This document shows positions 10,065-21,693 of a stretch of DNA of 40,000 bases, one piece after another. The DNA lies in NCBI GenBank assembly GCA_964020155.1, contig OZ026551.1, positions 3,708,767-3,748,766 on the forward strand, given 5' to 3'. Under the pieces are notes generated by a model, which had not been told where the DNA came from, ran no database searches, and saw only the letters and a program-made list of their open reading frames with translations. Numbering within the stretch: the first letter of the stretch is position 1; each line of letters opens with the position of its first letter. Position numbers and translations under genes: made by a program. Source of the DNA: Chondrilla cf. caribensis (taxonomy: Eukaryota > Porifera > Demospongiae > Chondrillida > Chondrillidae).

Positions 10065-10375
10065 ATGTAGTAGATAAATCCCTCCTTGGGTTGGTACATG
10101 GGAAATGTACTCATTGCAAAGACTAATTGACCGAGGGCGCAGCCCGAGGTTAATTAGTCTTTGCAATGAATACAATTTCCCATGTACCAATCCAAGGAGG
10201 GATTTATCTATTATATATCCTGGCAACTCAGAACCAATTACATTTTGTCAAAAAATGTATCAAATTAATCAGGATTTGTCGAAAAGTGTATCAACTTAAT
10301 CAGGATTTGTCGAAAAGTGTATCAACTTCATCCGTTCTGAGCTAGTACATTGGAAATGTACTTAAGCCGGTTCCT
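10065..10375. mobile_element. composite fold-back element, copy A (partner at 22464-23165)
   Basis: It starts with 'atgtagtag'. A palindrome follows with arms of about 61 bases each side (10068-10130 and 10150-10213), few mismatches, and the core CCGAGGGCGCAGCCCGAGG at 10131-10149. Next come three 31-base tandem units (10243-10331). The end is a small hairpin 'gtacattggaaatgtac' followed by a GC-richer tail. Copy B has the same order of parts. No coding capacity, so non-autonomous if mobile. Confidence 0.7.
10243..10331. repeat. 31-bp tandem repeat, about 3 copies
   Basis: The unit contains 'gtcgaaaagtgtatcaactt' and 'aatcagg'. The first copy is the most diverged. It forms the middle part of fold-back element copy A. 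Confidence 0.85.
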
Positions 10376-10396
10376 TTGATGTTACCTTGAACCAGG

Positions 10397-10402
<6 letters not shown>

Positions 10403-10447
<45 letters not shown>
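10403..10447. repeat. (AT)n microsatellite
   Basis: Pure TA dinucleotides, followed at 10450-10485 by a short 'gata' run and more TA. Confidence 0.95.
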
Positions 10448-10450
<3 letters not shown>

Positions 10451-10569
10451 ATAGATAGATTATATTGATATATATATATATATATTATAGAGTATAAAAT
10501 AAACATTATATGTATTACAATATTATGGGAGTGCTATAGTATTGAGATTTGTATCCTACCAAAGCATGT

Positions 10570-10736
10570 ATATAGGTAGGTAGGTATATAGGTTAGTAGG
10601 TAGGTAAGTATAGGTAGGTAGGTATGTAGGTAGGTAGGTAGGTTAGTAAGTAGGTAGGTAGGTAGTTTAGTAGGTAGTTAGGTAGGTAGGTATGTAGGTA
10701 GGTAGGTACATAGGTAGGTACGTAGGCAGGTAGGTT
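10570..10736. repeat. (GGTA)n tetranucleotide repeat
   Basis: About 165 bases of 'aggt' units with 'agtt' and 'atgt' variants. The Tyr/Pro/Thr-rich open frame on the minus strand is a by-product. Confidence 0.95.
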
Positions 10737-11190
10737 CGTCATGCGGTATGATTGCAAAATCTGACGTGATCGTTTCAATATGGCCACAGGTCCGTTTTTT
10801 TCAGGTTGATCCCAGGTGAGCTTATATGGTGTGCTTTTCTCTTTGTAGTATTTGTGTATTTAATAATGTGTGTAGTGTAGATTTTATGGTTTGTGTCCTA
10901 TATTCTGTGAGGTAGTTACTAGTGTGTGTGTGTGCGTGCATGCGTGCGTATGTGTACACGTGTACACTTGCACGTGCATGCATGTGTTTGTGTACACGCG
11001 TACACTTGCACGTGCATGTGTGTGTGCATATACACTAAGGTTTCATGGTGTGAGTGTATATGTGGACTGCAATACATGAGGCCCAGAAGGGTGAATCACA
11101 ACCATGCTATTGTCTACAATTTTATTCACAATAGTATTATGTGTATACTGTACTACATGGTATGTATGTGTTGTGTACATGTATGTATGT

Positions 11191-11230
<40 letters not shown>

Positions 11231-14200
11231 ATTTAGCACATTTTTTAGCAATCTACATAATTAAGCATTTTCAATATTTTAATTGATTCAATTTTGATGT
11301 CTGGTATGTTATGCTTATCCGATATATAGATATATTATTATTATTATTATATGTGGACATTCTTGTGCATATATACTTCAACATAACGGCTGTCATTACC
11401 TATAATAATCGTAGATTTAGAATAGAAGGACCATAATGTAATACAACATGTATTATAATATTATTACATATTTATTATCATAATATAATAATGTGTTCCT
11501 ACGTGTAACCATCACAGTTAATTTATATTATAATTTATATTGCATGAAAGAATGGCCGATTTTAAACCTAACAAAGCATCCGAGTGCGGGGGTGGCAGCC
11601 CCACGAGTTTTTGAACTCAAATTATTTGTTTCAATTTCATTTGTGCAGATGTACTATAATATGCATATAAAATTGCAAAGTACAGACATAGGATATTAAA
11701 AGTATTTGATGTTTGAGGGGATAATGAAGGTAATTTAATGTAATTGTGTATTGGTTACACCATTACACGAGAAAATTGAATGTATTAAACTACCATTACA
11801 ATAAATTCAGCTAAAAATTACAATATTATTGTTTGAATTGCAATTACTTCAAAATGCGTAATTATAATAAAATAAATGCAGCTATTACAATTACTATTAT
11901 TACTATTACCACAACACTGGTGTACATTCAATATTATCTGAATGGTGTCTAATAAAGGATAATTTTATAATGTTGCCCGAAGAAGCTCAATTGGGTACAT
12001 AAAAGGATGTAATGATTGATTGTTGTCAAATTATTGAAATCAGTACACGTCCATGCAAATACCTTCAACAAAACTGAATGACCCTAACAGCTGATCAAAG
12101 GTGCATTTCCTACCTAGTGGTAATGACAGTGGACACGAATTCACCACACACTCAACAGTTTCTTTTAATAATTATTTGTTTGTCTTACATACATTATTTA
12201 CTCGTCTGATTTCAAAAGGCAGCATTCAACTGTTGATGTCCAGTCCACTACACACTTTATCACTGTGATTCTTAGACTAAAGATTAATGGATGAGACAAA
12301 CAGTGATCTGAGTTTATCTTATGAAGTTGAATAGTATAGTACTGATACATAATGTCTATATAATATGAGTTGTATACCAGTGTATAAGGGTGTTGTGTAT
12401 AATACTTCACATACATGTAGTTTGTATACCAAATTTTCATGCACAGGGATGCATGTGTATAAATACCATATTATGAGCTGCACGAGTTGGACTGTATAAA
12501 GGATCCGAAATGGAAGCACTAAATTTAATATACATAGCATTGTGCATATGTATACTGCATACATACACTCCCTATGTCTCGTGCCTGCACAATCATTAGT
12601 CCAACCAAATTTTGTAGCATTATCCATTAGACAATGTTTTTACATATCAACACTAGTACTTGTAGGCATGACTGCCCATACAAGTGCATATGTTGCAGTG
12701 GAAACACAATGCTTGTTTTGCAAGCTATAGGTAATAATATGTTATTGCAATTTGTATTGATTAAACTGTTTGCACGACCCCTAATATGCTAAATTGATAT
12801 AATGTGTTCCCAAGCGTAACTGCAACAGTATACTAGCTATAGTGTTTATATAATAATAAACGACTCAATTAATAGGATAAGACAATATGGCGTTTCGTTT
12901 TAGGCCTTTCTTCTAGAATTCGAACGAAACTGTACTATCCGCCGTATAATTGCAATTGAAAGGGGCCATTTTCATGACTCGTTTACGGACGAATACGTAC
13001 GTAGAGCGGGTAATTCAGCTAGTTTCAGGGCCGGCGCAACTGGTACGGCTACTACGGCCATGGCCGTACCACGTTTTGACCATGGCCTTTAAAAAATTAA
13101 AGTGACTCACTAATAATGGAGTTTATGGCATCAACCAGAGATATGATAACCTTAACTATTCTAACAGTGGTAAATGTAACATTGGCCCCCTTACAGAGAA
13201 TTTCGTCCACAATTTCCATCAAACTAAGCTTCAGAATCTGATACTATGCTCGAAGTCGCCATGATGTCTATTGCGCAACTTCTAACACGTCGATTTCGAA
13301 CGCCGCCGGAGACTAAGAAATCAGGCTGGAATTCGTGCGCTGAAGCTTCGTCGAACGTAATAACTGCAGCCAAGGCTCTTCTGAACCTAGAAAGACGCCA
13401 TTACCACGTGGAACAGTAAAATTAATACAGATAAGCCCCATCCATTTTTACACACATGCCTAATAATAATAATTATTAAGATTTATAATAATATTCTTGT
13501 TATAAAAAATAGAAGGGCGGTCAGAAATTTTAGAAGTGTGGGGCGCCCTGCTAAAATGGCTTGGGGAAACACTGGACTGTATAATGATGCATCCAATTTC
13601 ATGTCATGTAAATGCCAACACGATTCGCTATGCTATGCTGATGGCCGTACCACTAATGCAGAGCTTGCTCGGCCCCGAGTTTGCATAATGAAAATGGCTC
13701 TCGAAATCGTCGCAAATAGTATAAGTTCTTTTGAATTGAATTCATCTAGAATTATAGGTAGGGTTTTTAATTGAAAAGCTTCTATATGCTCTAAGATGTG
13801 GATTGGTAGCTATTTACCTACGTATGTGAACGTCTTTATACATTCCGCGCTGGTTGTGCGGCAATACTGTATATCTTCGCCAACTGAAAATGGCGTACTT
13901 CCGGGAGATAGATAATCGAGTATATCTTCGAAATCACCAGACGTAAGAAGTCCGAAAATTTGACCTTTGATTTTCGGACCTTTCGCCGCTTCGCCACTTC
14001 AACTACGTTCCTTACACTTATTAGTAGTTTTATTACTACTAAACTCAGTCAAAAACGACTTTTAAATGCTGGCGGGGTTTTAATACCTGCTCATAGGCGA
14101 TAATTTTGCGAAACAGTAATGTATGCGTGATATATATAGGCCGCCATTTTTTGCGTCCAATCATAGAGTGCCATGGCACTCTATATGATTATTTTGGCAC

Positions 14201-14621
14201 AGCACATCTCACTCATTCAATTTAAATACTACTTACTCTTGTATATAATATGCATGCTGTTGCATCAAATGTGGAATGGGGTGAGTAGAGAAATATGCTG
14301 TTCATGAGGCCAATAATTGTTGGTAACAGTGCATGCATATCTAATCAATGGACAGGTCATCTAATACTTGAATCAATAAAAGTAATATTACATACATGTT
14401 GTGTATGACAGTGCGACTGTGCTCACATGCATACACACATCATTCCACTCACCGCACAACACGCCACACTAACCAAACACGCACCATATACTGTGTATGT
14501 TGCTCTTTGGTGATTGAGTGTCTATTTGTAGGTCATGTACATTGTTGGTCTAATCACACACATCTTAATTAATAATAGTGCTGTGGAAATGTATGCATAT
14601 ACTGTATACCTCTATACTGTA
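10737..14621. other. repeat-rich intergenic region without recognised genes
   Basis: TG-rich tracts occur at 10921-11024 and 11189-11226. Dispersed-repeat pieces lie at 11489-11650 and 13290-13397, and another variant of the 'gtaactgcaac' repeat end at about 12803. At 13046-13088 a short palindromic block 'acggccatggccgt' occurs, and part of it recurs at 13640. A short hairpin, 'gtccgaaaat...attttcggac', lies at about 13950-13979. The small open frames (for example 11493-11699, 12542-12730, 13538-13774) show no domain, signal peptide or flanking splice pattern that I would trust. Confidence 0.5.
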
Positions 14622-14622
14622 C

Positions 14623-14655
<33 letters not shown>

Positions 14656-14664
14656 AGACTCACA
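14622..14664. repeat. (CA)n microsatellite
   Basis: It is followed by 'agactcacacac' and 'caagtgcacc', the same sequence that follows the (CA)n at 18551-18620. This marks it as the end of one copy of a diverged duplicated block. Confidence 0.85.
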
Positions 14665-14839
14665 CACACCACCACACTCATCCAACTCAAGTGCACCATA
14701 CACACACTTCTACTCACCACAGATGTATCACCACACCCACACCCACTACAGTCACACTGCATGTTAGCAATAATATTGTTAACCTGATTACTATGGGATC
14801 CTGAGAGCGTTTACCTAGCTCCAGCCACAATTAGATCAT

Positions 14840-15783
14840 AAACAAGAAACCCCAAAACTGTGGACCACACTGGCTTCAGCTGCAAACACAGCAGTAATGT
14901 GAACCGGACAAACCAACTCTAATGCATGTCAGATGAGATATCGCTAGCTGCCTGTTAATGACAACGTATAGTATGCAGAGAACCACAGTGGACAGATGAA
15001 TTGATATACAGCTTTGACTTTATTTAGCTGGTCCGTGGCCAGCAATATATATCTAACTGCAATGCCGGTATCAGTCTATAAAACTATAATAGTATATATG
15101 CATTGTATTACATACATTTGATTGGGTATGTAGGTGCATGGCATGATGATGCATGTGCATACATAGTGGTCAAAAATATATGGTAATTCCTGACAAATTT
15201 CATAGATTTCAAGACCTAGCCAAAAGTGCATAGGCGAAGCAAAATCGCCACAACCCCACTGCGTGCCCTGAATGATTTTACCAATTCTATATACTCAATT
15301 GTGTGCATTGATGTATCAGATGTCATACTGTGCTGACATTACAGAGGATGAATTTAAGGTCATATGTGTCTTAATTGCATTCGTACAGTGCATGAAACCC
15401 CTCAAGAAGACAAAAACTGTACGCATTTATGTGACTTTCCCACAAAAGAGCTATCAGGTGACACATACCACCAACAGGTGCACTTGCTAATCAATTGAAG
15501 TGACAGGTACAGGTTGAAAATGTCAAGTGTATTGAAAGCTGCATGTGGTGTGTCTTATAATTAGTGACATAGAATTGGTTTCCAGTGGTGCACGGTGCTT
15601 TTTTTTCCGACTGTACTCACAATAGGTTTGTGTATATTATTATACTCTATATCTTTAAGTTAGCTTTGTATCATATTCACAGCTGTCTTTGACAATGAGC
15701 TATATCTCTTTCTCCCACCACCACCAGTGATACTACCACTACTTACATACATGCTTACACACACACACACACACACACACACA
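14840..15783. repeat. diverged duplicated block, partner at 17390-18720
   Basis: Two stretches match the partner. At 14850-14915 the shared part is around 'ggcttcagctgcaaacac' (partner 17395-17470). At about 15450-15783 shared pieces include 'ctatcaggtgacacata', 'cacaataggtt', 'ttcacagctgtctttgac' and a final CA tract (partner about 18278-18620). The two blocks flank the cystine-knot gene at 16009-16455. Identity is modest, so this is an old duplication. A (CA)n run ends it at 15758-15782. Confidence 0.65.
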
Positions 15784-16008
15784 ACATACTTAAGTATATC
15801 ATAGTGGTTGATAATGCTTATGTATACGTCATGTAATAACAGTAGTTTCATTTAATATTATTATTGCAGAAAATCAAACTACAATGAGCAGGGGAAACAA
15901 AGTCAAGAAATTGATTGTCAAATTTTTGATACTACAGATTACAACATTAAACAGTAACCCAAATTGGATAATGTACAAATTCATTATGTATGCACTATAT
16001 ATCCACAT

Positions 16009-16455
16009 TTATGATATAATAGATCGTGGACACTGTTCACATTTACAATATGGTATATACAGTGGTTTCCTTTTTATCCCAACTAATTTGTTGTCACAAA
16101 AGATACTGTGCGGCACTAAAAGAATGGGATCCTCTCTTATCTTTCCTTGACACAACATACACTCTGTAAACTTCATGTGCATGCCCCTTCCTACAGGTTC
16201 GGACCGACTGGGGCAATATCCACTACATATTACCTGCACGCCTCGTTCAGAGCAGTTCTGGTACCCGTCTACCTCAAGTGACTTGACAATCAATCGAAGT
16301 TCCATTCCACACTTGTAAGAACCATTCACACAGGTAGATGTACTTTCATTACCTGCTGTTGATCCGCTTGGGGAGGAAACCGCTGTCCAAGTAATCAACA
16401 GAAGTATTGTTACAGTAATGAGGTTGGCTCCCAAACGTAGTTCCGACATTTGCAC
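16009..16455 (-). CDS. secreted cystine-knot (glycoprotein-hormone-like) protein, third gene
   Basis: 148 residues in one exon. Residues about 9-28 form a signal peptide ('ITVTILLLITWTAVSS'). The mature part has 11 cysteines, including 'CSGYCPSR' (C-x-G-x-C followed by Pro, as in glycoprotein hormone beta-type chains), 'CMLC' and a terminal 'CKCEQC'. Sequons NES, NGS and NCS suggest glycosylation. It is clearly a different gene from the two 150-residue copies, but shares length, orientation, signal peptide and the ring-forming motifs. It is probably an extracellular ligand. Eleven cysteines is odd, so either one is free for dimerisation or one site was lost. A further upstream exon cannot be excluded. 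Confidence 0.7.
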   Translation of the reverse strand: MQMSELRLGANLITVTILLLITWTAVSSPSGSTAGNESTSTCVNGSYKCGMELRLIVKSLEVDGYQNCSERGVQVICSGYCPSRSEPVGRGMHMKFTECMLCQGKIREDPILLVPHSIFCDNKLVGIKRKPLYIPYCKCEQCPRSIIS

Positions 16456-17034
16456 AGTTTATTTCCAGGTGAAAAATATACAATTAAACCTGTAAATCAG
16501 TTCTCCAGAACACATAGATTGATACTTTCTGGCAATTTCCAGTTTCAAAGCTTACCCTATCGGTCCTTAAGTACTCCCAATGGGGGGCTAGTTTGGTGTT
16601 ATGGGTAATTCAATTAGTAATTAAAGCTTTACAATGCTCCTCATTTGTTGAATATTGAATTATGCGTCACTTAATCCAATAAAGGGTTGTCCCTGAAGCC
16701 AGAAAGTTACCATGTCAATATACATCATTCATTACTATCAAATTATCTACTGAACCCCATTACCATAGTAACAGGCAACATTTACCGGAATTACAAATCC
16801 CATGTGCTTATTGGATGCACATTATGGGATGGGACAATGACTGGAAGTGTACGTTTGCGGCCAGAACAGATGATACTTGTCCTACAGTCAACAATTGCCC
16901 AACAGTGTAAATCCAGTTGCTATGAATGGTTCCTGCACAGAAATGAATTAGGGCAATGATGAATGTACCTTATATATACAGTATAATATGTGTATGTGCA
17001 ATCAAGTACACACGCACGCACGCACGCACACACA

Positions 17035-17115
<81 letters not shown>

Positions 17116-17150
17116 TTTTGAATATCTGCCATATGTACCACAGACAATCT

Positions 17151-17226
<76 letters not shown>

Positions 17227-18551
17227 ATATATAAACATAAACACAATTAAAACAAAACATTATGTACTAAAGTACAAATGTTTTCATGCACATACACATT
17301 TAATAGATCAACTCCCTAACAGCATTTCAGTGAGTTTCCCCTAACACTATTAAGCCCGACACAGATCTAGAGACATGTTGGCTAGCATGAGCATTGGATT
17401 GTAAACAAAAAGTCCTACAACTGCAGCTGTGGACAACTTTGGCTTCAGGTTCAAACACAACAGTAATAATAATATTGACCAAAAAATGAAATGCTGATAT
17501 TATATATACTTGTATACAGTGGAATCTTCAAAGTCGGTTATCTCATAATAGCTGGAAGGTTTATAGACCTGTCACTGCATGAAACATGTCTTGGACAACT
17601 TACAGAATGTGCATGAGGTCCTATATTTCAAATATAAGTAGTCTAAGGCCTATATATATATCAATAACAGACCAACTGACTATAATATGCTGTAATATGG
17701 AAATTGGCATGGTAAAGTAAACAGATATTGAGTTCTTGTGAGAATAAGAAAGGCTTGTTGTCTTGGTACAGTTGGGTATTAGTGATTCCGACACTCCTTT
17801 AGAAGCAGAGAGAAAACTTCCTCAAAGTGGGAATACTCCTATATTACGTGTGTTCGGGCTGTCTTGACATGAGACCTACTAAGGTAGGCTAAAGGCTCAC
17901 CCACGTTAAATAAGATTCCATAACCATAACATATGTTGCGAGAATACACACATGGTCAGTACTGGTGTTAAACCACCTCTCGAATACGAATATGAGATTG
18001 TGCAATAACCATGTACTATTCTGGTAATATATGCAAGATTTTAGGAGGATAAATATTTTTACAACACTACTATATGTATTTTTGACTCACTCTATGCATA
18101 TGGGGTGGTAATCAGTCATATTAGCTGTACATTGAAAGGCAGAATTATCAATTCCATTCAATTTTTCACAAATAACATTGGTATAGAAACATGAAAGAAT
18201 TGGTCTTCCATATTATGCAACCCATCACCATGACAACAAACTGCAATTATGCAACTTCATTCTATCCCGCAAAGGGGCTATCAGGTGACACATATCCCAC
18301 CAGGTGCACTTGGTGATCAAGCAAAGTGGCAGCTACAGGTTGAAAACTCAAATGTATCAAAAACAGCATGTGGTTTGTCTCGGTGACGTGGGACAGGTTT
18401 CTAGTTGTATACAGTTCTTCAGACTGTCACAATAGGTTCATAGTACCCTACCTGGCTTCATATTGTATTCACAGCTGTCTTTAACAATGGGCTATATCTC
18501 CTCCACCACCACTGTTACTACTGTAACAGCTACTATTACTACACACACTAA

Positions 18552-18622
<71 letters not shown>

Positions 18623-18641
18623 GACTCACACACAAGCGCAT

Positions 18642-18703
<62 letters not shown>

Positions 18704-18879
18704 ATGCAAATCAAGTGCACCGTACACAAATATTTCTTCCGCCACCATAGATCTCCATGTTGTCGAAGTGCAATGATTCTCCATGTTATCGAAGCGAAGA
18801 GTCCGTTCGTGTGACGTCACCTAACTATTCACGTGAGCGCATTTAATTTTGGCGGTAAAGCATTTTGCCACAAAGAGAA
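16456..18879. other. intergenic between the third cystine-knot gene and the NUSAP1-like gene
   Basis: Two (CA)n pairs dominate: 17010-17112 with 17153-17220, and 18551-18620 with 18649-18701. They generate long poly-Thr/His and poly-Cys/Val frames that are not genes. The second copy of the duplicated block occupies 17390-18720. A single 'tacagtggaatctt' at 17516 resembles the end of the CAGTGGAACC MITE family but has no partner. The last 150 bases, GC-richer and with 'acgtgagcgc', are a likely promoter region for the next gene. Confidence 0.6.
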
Positions 18880-21652
18880 ATGGCCACTATGGATAACATT
18901 GAATTGGAGTCGTTGAGCAGAAGAGAGCTACAGAAGCTTTGTAAGGAACACGGAATAAAAGCTAATAAAAAGGTAAGATTAATTATTTGTACGATTTGAG
19001 ATAATTCTTACCATCGATATAGTCGTGAAAAAGGAGCTGTCTATAGCCTAGATGTGCTTAAAGTAGTTAAGACCTAGGTGCAAACGTTATTTTTCAAAAC
19101 GTACTCTATTTCGGTCTCGGACGGGAAATTGGGAAAGAATTAAAATTACAAGTGCATACTTACTGAAGTTTGACTGTGTGATTCTGTGGGGACACAAGGG
19201 AGGTGGCGTCGAGCGTCTCTGGTTGAAATATGACGGTAAACTGTGATACACTAGACCTTTCGACTTTGGTATCAATCATAGACTTTATAAAGCACGGAAT
19301 ACACCACACGAGTGCCTTCAAACATTCGTGTAAGGTAAAATGGTCCATAACGGTGAATCCGGTCACTTGCGAATAAACGGTTCTCTACGTCGAAATGCTG
19401 AGTTTCCGAGGACAACTGGGAGTCTCACTAGTAGCAGCGACCCTTAGCTACACCATATCTGGCGGTGAAGTGTAGCACTTACCTCCCATGATGTGCTGAG
19501 CGTTCACTAGTTTCTGAAATTACTCACAGTTTCTAGTCCTGTTTCAACCTATGTATGTATGCACACATCCAATCGCAATGTACGTACATGTAATTGTATA
19601 TTGTACCTACGTATGTACCATTATTGAGAGTGCTGAAGGTTGTCATTTGCATGATGCCATGTTTCAGCCTATTTATCTTCTCTTTGTAGACTGTGGAGCT
19701 CATTGCTTCTTTGCGTGGTCTTGACTCGTTGAGGAAGAATGATCGAGGTGTTGTGAGCGAATCTTCCCTGCCCCAACCTACAATGGTAATCGCATGCATA
19801 TTTTCCGTACATTTGTACTTGTATATTGTTTGTCAACCATCAAAAGTGAATTGTTTGCTTGGTCCAATCACAGTCTTATCATGTATCATCACTGCATCGT
19901 GTGTAGGGTGAAACAAAAGCACTAAAGGACAATGTCGTTGAAACTGACGTTGGGGTGTCTCCTACTACGAAGAAGTCTCCCAAAAGGAAGAGGGGCAAGC
20001 GCGAGAATGATGTGCAATCGAAAGAAGTACCCACCAGTGTCCCTGCGGCCGAGAGTGAGGTTTCACAGAGGAGAGATGGACCGATAGTTTCCGATTCGCC
20101 AAAAGAATCTGTTCAAAAGGTACATACATATATATGTATGTACATCATTCTTGTGCATGCATACATACATACGTGTGAACTGTAACAAACCCTCTTACAA
20201 TTCTCATGTGCTAACTCCATGCATATGTACAACATTTATGAGTGCTTTTAGATCATCGTACATGTAACAATTGTGAATGGGAAATTCAATGTTTCATTGA
20301 CTAGTCATGACTTTTGAACTTAGTGGAAATGTTTAAGTGTAAAGTATTCTCGTTCATTATAACACATAAATATCACATACGTAGGTACTTATGTATAGTA
20401 AGGATAACATACTCATGTGTACATACGTACAAAAGTACGTACTTGTATCATGTTGTACGTATGTATGTATCACCCATGTATGTACATGCATACAGAATGC
20501 AGATACTCCATCACATGTGGTGGACCAACTACAGTATATGGATGTATCACACATTGTGGACCAGCCTCAGAATATGGACCGTCCATCATCCGATGGTGGA
20601 ATTCAGCTGGAGCGAATCGATTTACCATCACTGGATGGTGTGAATGTTGTGACTTCGAGAAAGAGAACCAGACGGTCCACATTCGATGTACCTCAGACCC
20701 TGTCCAAATCCAGTCACATTGTGCTACCGGAGGTTTCTTCCAGGGAGGGTGTGGCCAACAAGTCCAATGATCCTGAATCTGCACCACCGTCCAAGAAGAT
20801 AAGGCGTAGTGTCCAAGAGGTGGACCAGGACACGTCAAATATCGAAAAAGTGCGTGTGTGTTGAACATGTGTATTATATCACTTGTACATACCTACCTAC
20901 ACATGTAGATACGTATACGTATTATACTATGTATGTAGCTGTAAGTTTAGTAATTTTGCTTCATGTTAATTTGAAGTAAATGATTTCAAGGTGTTTGAGT
21001 TTGTTTGAAGTTGGTTCTTGAGGGCACAAAATCTAAAATGGAAGCATAATTTCCAAATGTGTATGCGTAGGTACTGTATGGACATTTATGTATATGTATG
21101 TACATACGTATCAGAACAGGGAACGTCTGCTATTATGGTACATTTCATGACGTCCTTGAATTCTGTTCATTAGAAATTGGAGTAGAGAGAGAGAGTAGAC
21201 TCAACATACAGCGCATACACCCAATATACATGTATGTGAATTACACACATGCAGCCTTCCTAAAGCCCATTGAGTGGTATTTTAAAATATCCACTATATT
21301 TGAGAACAAATTGTGGGTTAACGAGAATAAACTGTATATTATTAATTGCTTCATAGTAGATGTATCAGATTGTGGAATCCATACTGATTATCAGTACTAG
21401 TGCATATGTACATACGTACATTTACATGTATATTGTGTTCACCATCTCAAATTGTGTACGTAGACTGCTGTAGAGAGTGAACAAGAAGCACCCATTCAGG
21501 ATGACATGAGGGAAGAGCTGCTGCGATACTTGGACACGAAGGTTGCAGAAAGAAGTACGTATGTACACTGAAGCATGTGTGAAATGATTATTTGCTCTTA
21601 CTAATCTTCAAGAGTCTGATTTTACAAATTTCCTAAATGCTGTGTGCATGAG

Positions 21653-21693
<41 letters not shown>

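Noticed and set aside
13538..13774. Small plus-strand frame of 78 codons
   Set aside because: No domain, no homologue recognised, no splice or promoter context; left as intergenic.
16920..17344. Long poly-Cys/Val and Thr/His open frames (also at 18463-18750, 26107-26592, 27131-27613, 30937-31551, 32466-32879, 33011-33466, 39559-39960)
   Set aside because: They are translations of (CA)n/(TG)n microsatellites; no start, domain or splice context.
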